In this document: positions 7,702-14,680 of the stretch, piece by piece
Position numbering within the stretch: position 1 is the stretch's first letter
Layout of the letters: each line of letters starts with the position of its first letter
Origin: Ndongobacter massiliensis
GTDB taxonomy: Bacteria > Bacillota > Clostridia > Tissierellales > Peptoniphilaceae
Assembly: GCF_900120375.1 (NCBI RefSeq)
Contig: NZ_LT635480.1
Location: 310,001 to 374,000 of the forward strand
Direction: 5' to 3'
Length of the DNA stretch: 64,000 nt
The notes under the pieces: model-generated
What the model was told of the DNA's origin: nothing
Database searches by the model: none
Seen by the model: only the letters and a program-made list of their open reading frames with translations
Program-made: the position numbers and the translations under genes

Positions 7702-7950
7702 ATGAAACTCTCTTATAACAAATTATGGAAAAGGCTAATCGATCTTAACTGGACAAAAGAAGATTTGCGAAAGAAAACAAAGATTAGCTCCACGACACTT
7801 GCAAAACTCAATCGCGGCGACAACGTTACAACGGACATTTTACTGAGAATTTGTGAGGTTCTCAGCTGCGATTTAAACGACATCGTTGAAACCGTTCATG
7901 AGGATCCTGCAGAGCCTACACCACAGAATGACGGCAAACTTGCCGATTAA
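7702..7950 (+). CDS. XRE/Cro-family transcriptional regulator
   Basis: ATG at 7702 with only a weak GGGGC ribosome site. The 82-residue product is a single lambda-repressor-like helix-turn-helix (LNWTKEDLRKKTKISSTTLA, then KLNRGDNVTTDILLRICEVL) of the YozG/HTH_26 type, with an acidic Pro-rich tail. It starts 34 bases after the ATPase gene, so it may control the ABC-3C operon or the downstream cassette. The CCTGAGA repeats at 4539-4580 are a possible target (inference). Confidence 0.85.
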   Translation: MKLSYNKLWKRLIDLNWTKEDLRKKTKISSTTLAKLNRGDNVTTDILLRICEVLSCDLNDIVETVHEDPAEPTPQNDGKLAD

Positions 7951-7992
7951 TACAGGAGAACAAAGTTATAGCAGAAAAGAAAGTCATCCGTT

Positions 7993-8874
7993 ATGTCTAA
8001 GAAAGCTACAGAATTTCAATTAAAAATCATGTCAAGAGGCTACCGTGGCAAAGGCATCTTCAAGCCGATCAACACGGGCCGGATTGATGAGCATGTGCGC
8101 TGCGTGCGGGAGTATGCCGCCAATATCTTCTTTTACACCAAAGGCAATGAGACCATCATGCTTGATGCCGGCTACAACTATCCGCGGTTGAAAGAGAAGA
8201 TGAAATGGCTGGATCTGGACCCGGCCAAGATCAAAGATATTCTTATCACCCATCAGGATACCGATCATGTCGGTGCGGTGGAAGAGGACAGCGACGGTCT
8301 TTTCAGACATGCCCATCTCTACATCGGAGAAATTGAAAATCGTTATTTGACGGGTGAGGTACGCCGCAAGGTAAGCTTCGGGCTCTACAAGCTTCCGCAG
8401 GTTGTCATCAAAAATGAAAAAACGCTGCTGAAAGACGGCGATATCTTTTCTATCGGAGATATCCGCATCGAATGCTTCTTAGTGCCGGGCCACACTTGGG
8501 GACATCTGGTGTATCTCATTGACGATGCCTATGTGTTCTTGGGTGATACCATCTGGCTGGGCTATGACGGCGGCTATAGCTTTATCAATGCCTTAGCAGA
8601 AAACAACAAGTTGGCCATTCGCTCTCTTGCTACTTTGAAGGCAAAGCTTGAAGAACGAAACTCGCGTCCGATGTTCATTACCGGACATACGGGTTACAGC
8701 CGCGACTTCGACTTTGTCTTTCGTCATACCGATAAAGCGTGTAATGCTTTTTGCAAACAAAAGCCCGTTGATCCTGCGGCGCCCTATGACAGCTACGACG
8801 AAAGCGATGACACCTCAGAAGGTGCGCAGGGTGGTTTTTTGCCGGAAGCTGCACAGTATGGAGGTAAACAATGA
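7993..8874 (+). CDS. Metallo-beta-lactamase-fold hydrolase (lactonase-like)
   Basis: The 293-residue MBL-fold protein carries the first metal motif as HQDTDH (residues 87-92), an HxDxDH variant of the usual HxHxDH, then PGHTWGHLVY and FLGDTIWLGYDG, and a last TGHTGYSRDF. The general form matches the AHL-lactonase/hydroxyacylglutathione-hydrolase-like group, but the substrate cannot be told. There is no signal peptide. Its stop overlaps the start of the next gene (ATGA), making it the first gene of the five-gene cassette 7993-11312. An alternative start at codon 13 is possible; the ribosome site is poor (AGAAAAGAAAG). Confidence 0.8.
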   Translation: MSKKATEFQLKIMSRGYRGKGIFKPINTGRIDEHVRCVREYAANIFFYTKGNETIMLDAGYNYPRLKEKMKWLDLDPAKIKDILITHQDTDHVGAVEEDSDGLFRHAHLYIGEIENRYLTGEVRRKVSFGLYKLPQVVIKNEKTLLKDGDIFSIGDIRIECFLVPGHTWGHLVYLIDDAYVFLGDTIWLGYDGGYSFINALAENNKLAIRSLATLKAKLEERNSRPMFITGHTGYSRDFDFVFRHTDKACNAFCKQKPVDPAAPYDSYDESDDTSEGAQGGFLPEAAQYGGKQ

Positions 8875-9365
8875 TTCTGACGCTTTTCCTATCCTCGATT
8901 ATGATGGCAGGGCTTTTCTTACTTTTATTGGCGGGCGTAGGTTTTATCCAGGACAAGAAGTTTTTTACATCAGCACCCAAAGCCGTTTATGAAGCCGTCG
9001 AGGAAAAACCAGAACGTTTTCGCGGACAGCATATCCTCGGCTGGAGCTTAGCCCTGCTGGCAATGCTTTGTATGGCGGGAGCTGTTATTGTCGGTGCAGT
9101 AGACGGTATCAAGAATGGCTTTACCTTCCTGCAGTTTTATATACGCTTTGCCGTGATGATGCTTTTGCTGAAAGTCTTTGATATTTTCTTCTTTGATTGG
9201 TTTTTGCTTTGTAGGTCTACGTTCTTTCCGCATTTTTATCCGGAAGTCAAAGCCTTGTTGGGCCCGCAGCTTTTTGGCTACAACAAAAAAGATCACCTCA
9301 TCCATGTCATCGCTATACTTGTGGGCTCTGCTGTCTTGGCGGGCTTATGTGTGTGGGTTCAATAA
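8871..9365 (+). CDS. Four-span membrane protein, first cassette paralogue
   Basis: The 164-residue product has hydrophobic segments at about 2-26, 54-78, 86-112 and 142-163. Notable residues are a PKA motif at 36-38 after span 1, and Asp104 and Asp109 within span 3 (KVFDIFFFDWFLL). The same layout recurs in the protein at 10806-11312. Buried acidic residues spaced i and i+5 suggest a metal site, proton path or enzymatic role in the membrane. It is ATGA-coupled to the MBL gene. I do not recognise the family. Confidence 0.7.
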   Translation: MILTLFLSSIMMAGLFLLLLAGVGFIQDKKFFTSAPKAVYEAVEEKPERFRGQHILGWSLALLAMLCMAGAVIVGAVDGIKNGFTFLQFYIRFAVMMLLLKVFDIFFFDWFLLCRSTFFPHFYPEVKALLGPQLFGYNKKDHLIHVIAILVGSAVLAGLCVWVQ

Positions 9366-9378
9366 GGGAACTTAAATC

Positions 9379-10044
9379 ATGAAACAAAAAGAAAATCGGG
9401 ATAATAAAAGCTTCTGGGATCGCATTGCCAAGCTCTATACGCGAATACAGGAAAAAGGAAACAAACAACTCTATGAGACATTAATCAAGAAAATCGAAGC
9501 ACATTTGTCGGATGAGCAATCTGTGCTGGAGCTGGGATGTGGCACTGGACAGCTTAGCCTTCCGCTTGCGCCAAAGGCAAAAACATGGCTTGCTACAGAT
9601 TTCTCAGAACGCATGATTGCAGAGGCAAAGAAAAGAGAAAAGTCTTCAAATCTTTGCTTTTGCGTGGAAGATGCGACAGCACTTTCCTTTGACAGCAATC
9701 GCTTTGATGTTGTGCTTATAGCTAATACGCTGCACATTATGCCAAAGCCAAAAAAGGCCTTAGAAGAAATTCATCGCATTCTTAAAACAGATGGCTTACT
9801 GATCGCACCCACCTTTGTCGCTGAAGAAAAGATCCATCGACTCAAGCTGTGGCTGATGAAAAGAATCGGATTTCATGTTTTTCACAGCTGGAAACTTGCA
9901 GAATTTAAAGCATTTATCTGCCAAAACGATTTTGAACTCCTGCAATGCGAACTTCTACCGGCCAGTCCTTGGCCAGAGTGTTTTTTAGTGGCCAGAAAAA
10001 TCAATGGCACCATGGGCAAAGGGAGCGATTTCAAGGAGGTGTGA
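9379..10044 (+). CDS. Class I SAM-dependent methyltransferase
   Basis: The 221-residue enzyme has motif I VLELGCGTGQL (about 49-59), an acidic strand-2 end (ATDFSERMIAEA) and motif IV (FDVVLIANTLHIMPKPKKAL) of the Methyltransf_11/UbiE-like group. The N-terminal SFWDRIAKLYTRI matches small-molecule methyltransferases rather than DNA or protein ones. It begins 13 bases after the membrane protein gene with AAGGGAAC upstream. Substrate unknown; the surrounding MBL and alpha/beta hydrolases suggest a small lipid-like or lactone-like compound. Confidence 0.85.
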   Translation: MKQKENRDNKSFWDRIAKLYTRIQEKGNKQLYETLIKKIEAHLSDEQSVLELGCGTGQLSLPLAPKAKTWLATDFSERMIAEAKKREKSSNLCFCVEDATALSFDSNRFDVVLIANTLHIMPKPKKALEEIHRILKTDGLLIAPTFVAEEKIHRLKLWLMKRIGFHVFHSWKLAEFKAFICQNDFELLQCELLPASPWPECFLVARKINGTMGKGSDFKEV

Positions 10045-10046
10045 TC

Positions 10047-10790
10047 ATGGTGATTCATGACATCAATCAGAACAAGCGAGAAGTTATCCTCCTCATCCAT
10101 CCGATGAATTTTTCCGGCAAAATGATGATGGATAGCATGGCAAAAGAGCTGGGATGTGAGTATCTCTATATTGTGCCCGACCTTTCCGGACATGGAGAGG
10201 CAAAAGACGATCCTTATGTAAGTACAGCTGAGGAAGCAGCCACGCTTGCCCATTACTTAAAAGAGCATGATCTCTGCACCATAAAACTTGCCTTTGGCGC
10301 TTCATTGGGCGGCGGCGTTCTTTTTGAACTGCTCCAAGATCAAAGCCTACACTTTCAAAAACTGTTCTTTGAAGGGACCAGCTTTTGTGAACAAGCCGGA
10401 CTTCTATCAAAAATGCTGGAGCATGTGTTTCTGAGCAAACAAAAGAAGGCGCGGCAAGATCCAAAACCGCTGATTGATAAGGTCGCCAAACGCTATGGGA
10501 TCTATGCGAACATGCTGTTTGATACGCTTGTTACGATGGACAAGCAGAGTATCAAAAATATTGTTTATGATTGCGGACATATCCGCTTGCCACATTTATC
10601 GGAGGATACGAAGCAAGATACCATCTTTTCTTATGGGGATAAGAATCTGAATGTCGGACATGCAAGAAGAAGCATCAAGAAACATTATCCCAAGGAAAAA
10701 TTAAAAATCTGGCAAGGCTATGGACACTGCGAAGAAATGACACAAAACACAGTGGCCTATATGGCTTTTGTAAAAGGATGTGTGGATTAA
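10047..10790 (+). CDS. Alpha/beta hydrolase
   Basis: ATG 10047 follows AAGGAGGTGTGATC, two bases after the methyltransferase stop; an upstream in-frame start would lie inside that gene. The 247-residue fold shows an HPMNFSG oxyanion loop, the nucleophile elbow GASLGGG with Ser86, an acid candidate in FSYGDKNLNV and the catalytic His in GYGHCEE near the C-terminus. It is probably a cytosolic esterase or thioesterase. Third enzyme of the cassette; its stop lies 15 bases before the second membrane protein. Confidence 0.8.
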   Translation: MVIHDINQNKREVILLIHPMNFSGKMMMDSMAKELGCEYLYIVPDLSGHGEAKDDPYVSTAEEAATLAHYLKEHDLCTIKLAFGASLGGGVLFELLQDQSLHFQKLFFEGTSFCEQAGLLSKMLEHVFLSKQKKARQDPKPLIDKVAKRYGIYANMLFDTLVTMDKQSIKNIVYDCGHIRLPHLSEDTKQDTIFSYGDKNLNVGHARRSIKKHYPKEKLKIWQGYGHCEEMTQNTVAYMAFVKGCVD

Positions 10791-10805
10791 GGAGAATATG
10801 GGTTT

Positions 10806-11312
10806 ATGGATATCCTTCGAGCAATACTGGATGGGGTAGCTATCGCTGCTATTTTTAATGGGGCTGTCGCAAGCTTGGCACTGATCAATCCAAGATGGTT
10901 TTTGGACTCTTATCCAAAAGCCATTCAAAAGGCAGCTCCTTTACCCATGACAAAGCAAGAGAAAAAGATAAATCTCATATTCACTATCGGCCTCGTTGGG
11001 ATATGTTTTGTTTATTCGGTTGCGAGCCTTATGCATTCCCCAATTATTGGTTTTTGGAACTTGTTTTGGATGAGCTATATTCAGTGGAGCATCTTAAATG
11101 CAGGAGATTTTTTGCTGTTAGATTGTCTGTTATTTCAAGGAAAATATAAGAGCAAAATTGTTATTCCCGGCACAGAGGGCCACAAGGACTATGAATTTAA
11201 GAATTGGATGAAGCACTTGGCTCTTGCGGAGCATTTTTTGTTCGTGCCATTTTTATTGATACCAATCGCAGCTGTCGTTCAGGCGTTCGTTGTTGAATTC
11301 TTGGCAAGTTGA
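10806..11312 (+). CDS. Four-span membrane protein, second cassette paralogue
   Basis: The 168-residue product has spans at about 7-27, 55-76, 82-111 and 140-165. As in the protein at 8871, a PKA motif (37-39) follows span 1. Span 3 carries Asp101 and Asp106 (AGDFLLLDCLLF), again exactly five residues apart. A soluble loop (about 112-132) is longer and more polar than in its paralogue. AAGGAGAA lies eight bases upstream. It closes the cassette; only intergenic sequence and mobile-element remains follow. Confidence 0.7.
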   Translation: MDILRAILDGVAIAAIFNGAVASLALINPRWFLDSYPKAIQKAAPLPMTKQEKKINLIFTIGLVGICFVYSVASLMHSPIIGFWNLFWMSYIQWSILNAGDFLLLDCLLFQGKYKSKIVIPGTEGHKDYEFKNWMKHLALAEHFLFVPFLLIPIAAVVQAFVVEFLAS

Positions 11313-11327
11313 TGAGCAATCTGAACA

Positions 11328-11378
11328 TTTTAACGATTCCCGATACTTTTTAACGATTACTGACACTTTTTAACGATT
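11328..11378. repeat. Three TTTTAACGATT repeats, 20-bp period (IS21-like end)
   Basis: TTTTAACGATT occurs at 11328, 11348 and 11368, exactly 20 bases apart, with related spacers (CCCGATACT, ACTGACACT). Multiple subterminal repeats of this form are typical of IS21-family ends. No istA or istB gene is present, so this would be a solo end. An iteron-like protein-binding array is the alternative. The rest of 11313-11531 holds only a small AAATCCCT...AGGGATTT hairpin near 11500. Confidence 0.55.
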
Positions 11379-11531
11379 GCTCTCCGAGGGGTACGAAAAT
11401 CGGAAACAGGTATGATGGAAAGAGATATATAAAAGCAAAAACTCATACAAAAACTGCCACGAAAAGCATCAAAGGAAGCTCCGCAGAAAGGCGAAAATCC
11501 CTGTAAATCAAGGGATTTCGAGGTTAAACAC

Positions 11532-12131
11532 ATGACTTACGCACCAGCGTTAAATTGTATCAAATACAGTGTCGGAATAGATCCTTGCTGTGGTTCTGGT
11601 GGTATGTTTATTCAAAGTGCTGCACTCGTAAAATCTAAACAAGGCGCTATTAACCGTATCAATGTATATGGGCAGGAAAAAGAACCTGCAACATATCGTC
11701 TTGCAAAAATGAATCTTGCACTCCGTGGCATCAGGCATAGCCTTGGCGACAGCAGTGATTCCAGCTTTTTGAAAGACCTTCATAAAAGTGTCTATTTTAA
11801 TTATATCATGGCAAATCCGCCTTATAATTTAAAAGGATGGTACGACAGTACCTTAGAACATGACCCTCGTTGGGCTGATTATCAGACTCCGCCTGAAAGC
11901 AATGCCAATTATGCTTGGATTCTACATATGCTTTCACACTTAAAGAAACAAACGGGTGTTGCCGGGTTCTTGCTTGCTAACGGTGTTTTTAATGATAGCG
12001 ATACAATAGAAATTCGTAAAAACCTGATTCAGAATGATAAAGTTGAGGCTATTATTGTTCTCCCGAGAGAATTATTTATTACTACCGATATCAGTGTTAC
12101 TCTTTGGATTCTTAACCAAAATAAAAAAGAC
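11532..12131 (+). pseudogene. hsdM (type I restriction methylase) fragment, truncated at both ends
   Basis: From about 11571 to 12131 the reading frame encodes the catalytic core of a type I N6-adenine methylase: motif I DPCCGSGGMF, then YGQEKEPATYRLAKMNLALR, motif IV MANPPYNLKGW, and an end at VTLWILNQNKKDG. The N-terminal helical domain and the C-terminal third are missing. The frame runs on into unrelated sequence (to 12350 in the intact frame). Neither hsdS nor hsdR is nearby. About 200 residues of a normal 500 or so remain, so it is unlikely to be active. Confidence 0.8.
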
Positions 12132-12176
12132 GGTTGCTCGCTAAGATTATACATTTTAACCTCACAAATAAAATTT

Positions 12177-12221
12177 AGGCACAGCCTACGGACTTTTTTC
12201 TCCGTAAGATGTGCCTTTTTC
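12177..12221 (+). terminator. Strong bidirectional terminator
   Basis: AGGCACA and TACGGA pair with TCCGTA and TGTGCCT around a T-rich loop, followed by TTTTT. It lies between the broken hsdM frame and the minus-strand fragment at 12223-12422, so it can serve either direction. Confidence 0.7.
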
Positions 12222-12222
12222 T

Positions 12223-12422
12223 CAGTTATATATCATTTGTTCATTAACAATTTCTGTTGCTCGGTGGCGAAGATTATTCATTTTCTGCACCCCCAACATC
12301 ATATTTTCAGTCTTAAGTTTTTCTGTAATCTGCTCCTGCTCGGCAAATGATTTTACTGCTTGTTCAAATAAAGATTTTGCTCGTTGGTCTACATCACTAG
12401 AACATCCTTGTATTTGGTAGGT
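12223..12422 (-). pseudogene. C-terminal fragment of a coiled-coil protein, possibly a mobilisation protein
   Basis: An open minus-strand frame without a start encodes about 66 residues (QRAKSLFEQAVKSFAEQEQI, then TEKLKTENMMLGVQKMNN, ending RHRATEIVNEQMIYN and a TGA). The heptad pattern is coiled-coil and resembles the tail of Mob/Pre-type relaxases. That assignment is weak. A stop codon interrupts the frame just upstream of 12422, so only the tail survives. The stretch 12423-12626 holds only a small AAAGACT/AGTCTTT hairpin (12476-12507). Confidence 0.35.
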
Positions 12423-12626
12423 TCATTATACATGATGTAAAATCCAAAGACGAATGTGCGGATTCAAGATAGAAAAAAGACTCTGACCTTTTACAATCAA
12501 AGTCTTTCCTTAGCTCTTTGCACTGCCCTATAAAGTTGTATTCTTATAATTTTTAAGTTACTGCCTTATGTGGTGTTAGCAAAAAGGGTTTTTTTTTCAT
12601 ACCATGTTAAAACTTTGAATTCCACT

Positions 12627-12914
12627 CTAAAACGGACACATACCGGAATCGGCACTGTCCGACTCAACCGCTTTGCCATCCAGCAAATGTTCCTTGATAT
12701 AGGCAATGATGTCATCCGACTCATAGAGCGGCTTTCCGTCGATAAAAAGGCAGGGGACCTGATTCTTCCCACCCTTTTCAATAAGGAATTCTTTATTGGC
12801 GGGATCTTCTACAATGTCTTTGGTTTCAATACCTTCTACCTTGTTTTCATCCATAAAGCGCAGCACCTTCTGGCAGAAGGGACAGCTGTCTTTTTTGTAT
12901 AATACGTATGTCAT
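12627..12914 (-). CDS. Glutaredoxin-like thiol-disulfide protein
   Basis: The 95-residue thioredoxin-fold protein starts MTYVLYKKDSCPFCQKVLRF with the redox pair CPFC (about 11-14), and has the cis-proline NQVPCLFIDG and a YESDDIIAYIKEHL end, as in bacterial glutaredoxins and GST N-domains. It carries extra cysteines: one beside the cis-proline (VPC) and one in a C-terminal tail (DSGMCPF) absent from standard glutaredoxins. AAAGGAGTCGAT precedes the ATG. It probably reduces protein or low-molecular-weight disulfides. Confidence 0.85.
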   Translation of the reverse strand: MTYVLYKKDSCPFCQKVLRFMDENKVEGIETKDIVEDPANKEFLIEKGGKNQVPCLFIDGKPLYESDDIIAYIKEHLLDGKAVESDSADSGMCPF

Positions 12915-12982
12915 ATCGACTCCTTTCCCGGTGGTGTTTGTACACCGATTATATCATTCATACCCGCCTCTTTGTAAAACAA

Positions 12983-13537
12983 TCACGAGATTTTCGGAGC
13001 AGGTTCGCCTTTTTCCGCCGGGAAATTCTTTACGGGGCGCATGGAATCGTCCCGTACGATGCGGTAAAATACGACACTTTTCTCGGCAAATGCGGTGAGC
13101 GGATAGCCAATGACTCCGACAATCAGAAACTGCGACAGAAAAATATAGAAGGTCACCTCGGGAAAGAGTCCCCAAGGAATTTCACCGACCCATGCAGCCT
13201 CGGCACTATAGAGAAAACCGAACACGGCGGGGAACAATGCCGCCAACGGCTTGGAGCGCACGCGGCTCATACAAAGACCGGAAAAAAGAGTGCCGGCGGT
13301 TCCGACGACCATGTCCAGGAGACCATAGGTGCTTGTCATATTGGCAAGAAAGCAGCCGACGGAAAGTCCGAAAATATTTTTCGGATCGTAGAAAGCAAGC
13401 CAAGTAAGCACTTCGGAATAGCGAAACTGAATGGGTCCATACGCAACGCCCATGCCGGAAAAAGTCAACAGGGCATACAGCGCCGCAATGATCCCTTGTC
13501 GCGCTAGGAAGCGCGCATTGAAATGAAATTTTGTCAT
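12983..13537 (-). CDS. queT: QueT-family queuosine precursor transporter
   Basis: ATG at 13537 is preceded by AAAGGGAGGTATTT; a longer frame upstream runs into the leader and is not used. The 184-residue integral membrane protein has about five or six spans and family patterns (FSGMGVAYGPIQFRYSEVL, then YDPKNIFGLSVGCFLANM, and DMVVGTAGTLFSG). QueT proteins are predicted substrate-binding subunits of ECF-type importers for queuosine precursors (preQ0/preQ1 or queuine). The 5' leader contains stacked hairpins and a terminator, suggesting riboswitch-like control. It is monocistronic and divergent from glcK. Confidence 0.85.
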   Translation of the reverse strand: MTKFHFNARFLARQGIIAALYALLTFSGMGVAYGPIQFRYSEVLTWLAFYDPKNIFGLSVGCFLANMTSTYGLLDMVVGTAGTLFSGLCMSRVRSKPLAALFPAVFGFLYSAEAAWVGEIPWGLFPEVTFYIFLSQFLIVGVIGYPLTAFAEKSVVFYRIVRDDSMRPVKNFPAEKGEPAPKIS

Positions 13538-13552
13538 AAATACCTCCCTTTC

Positions 13553-13625
13553 GGGCACCAAAAAAGCGTCCAAAGGACGCCCGTCCTTGATTTTTTTCGC
13601 TATATAGCGTGAGTGGGTGCCAAGA
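13553..13625 (-). promoter_or_regulatory. Structured queT leader, candidate riboswitch or attenuator
   Basis: In minus-strand order: GGCACC (about 13622-13617) can pair with GGTGCC (13559-13554). Enclosed are the palindrome CGCTATATAGCG and the terminator hairpin. CCC-GAAA-GGG then overlaps the ribosome site GGGAGG. It does not show the conserved bases of the preQ1-I or preQ1-II classes that I know. Confidence 0.45.
13560..13582 (-). terminator. Attenuator hairpin in the queT leader
   Basis: GCGTCC-TTT-GGACGC followed by TTTTTT, about 25 bases before the queT start codon, is a textbook intrinsic terminator placed inside the leader. Confidence 0.65.
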
Positions 13626-13699
13626 AACACTCTGCGGGGTATCTTATCACAAAAAAACCGCCATGTCTCTATGGTAAAATAAAAAAAAAGGGGGAGATT

Positions 13700-14680
13700 A
13701 TGAAGGTAGCCATAGGAATTGACGTGGGCGGCACGTCCATTAAATTCGGATTGTTCAGTAGAGAAGGCGAACTGCTTGGCAAATCGTCGATGCCGACCGA
13801 AGTGGAAAACGGCGCCTTCGTCACCTTTGATCGCATGCGTGATCGCGTACACCGGATCATCGACGATTCCACCGTAGAAGCGGCGGACCTCGTCGGTGTG
13901 GGCATCGGGGTTCCGGGCCCGGTGCGCGAGGAAAATTTTGTGCCGCATTGTGTCAATCTGCAATGGAAGGAAGTTGCCGTTGCAACGGAGATGCAGCGCC
14001 GCCTGCGGGTGCCCGTGCGCGTAGAAAACGATGCCAATGTCGCGGCCTTAGGGGAATCTTGGCAGGGAATTGGACGCGGCTTAAAAAATTTAGTGCTTAT
14101 TACCCTGGGTACGGGTGTCGGCGGCGGCATTATTGCGAATGGGCATATTTTATCCGGCGCCCACGGCGCGGGCGGTGAAATCGGTCACATGCCGCTATTA
14201 GAAAGACCGCTGGCGCGTCGTTGCAATTGCGGTGGAAATACCTGTTTGGAATTGGTTTGTTCCGCAACGGGGATTGTCGCTCGCACACAGGAAAAACTTC
14301 GGGAAGATTCCGCAGCAGCGGCATCCTGTATTTTGCAGAGGAAAAGCGGATGGGATGCCAAGACGGTATTTGAAGTGGCAGCTGCCGGAGATGCACTTGC
14401 CGTTGAAATTGTCCGCGAAACGGGGACTTACCTCGGGCGCGCCTGTGCGCTGATTGCTTCGGTGTGCGATCCCGAACTCTTTGCCATCGGCGGCGGGGTG
14501 TCGGCGGCGGGCGATCTGCTTTTGGAACCGACGCGTCGCGCTTACCGCGCTTGCGCTTTTTCTGCCTGCGTCGAGACGCCCCTGCAGATCGCCGCATTGG
14601 GCAACGATGCCGGAATTTACGGCGCCGCTCGGTTGGCGCTGCAGGCAGCGGAAGAAAAGGAAGGAGCCGAGACGTGCTGA
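13700..14680 (+). CDS. glcK: ROK-family glucokinase
   Basis: ATG 13700 (MKVAIGIDVGGTSIKFGLF) after GGGGGAG. The 326-residue kinase has the phosphate-1 loop IGIDVGGTSIKFG, the catalytic Asp in VENDANVAALGE, LGTGVGGGII, and the ROK zinc motif GHMPLL...RRCNCGGNTCLE. It phosphorylates glucose to glucose-6-phosphate, feeding pgi, pfkA and pyk found further downstream. Its last bases overlap the addB start (GTG at 14674), so sugar kinase and recombination genes share a transcript. Confidence 0.9.
   Translation: MKVAIGIDVGGTSIKFGLFSREGELLGKSSMPTEVENGAFVTFDRMRDRVHRIIDDSTVEAADLVGVGIGVPGPVREENFVPHCVNLQWKEVAVATEMQRRLRVPVRVENDANVAALGESWQGIGRGLKNLVLITLGTGVGGGIIANGHILSGAHGAGGEIGHMPLLERPLARRCNCGGNTCLELVCSATGIVARTQEKLREDSAAAASCILQRKSGWDAKTVFEVAAAGDALAVEIVRETGTYLGRACALIASVCDPELFAIGGGVSAAGDLLLEPTRRAYRACAFSACVETPLQIAALGNDAGIYGAARLALQAAEEKEGAETC

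Noticed and set aside
13553-13625. Assignment of the queT leader to preQ1-I or preQ1-II
   Set aside because: The conserved bases of those classes are not present; only general hairpins and a terminator can be supported.
13538-13963. Extended start of queT upstream to 13963
   Set aside because: The extra residues come from the leader and the antisense of glcK; the ATG at 13537 has the ribosome site.
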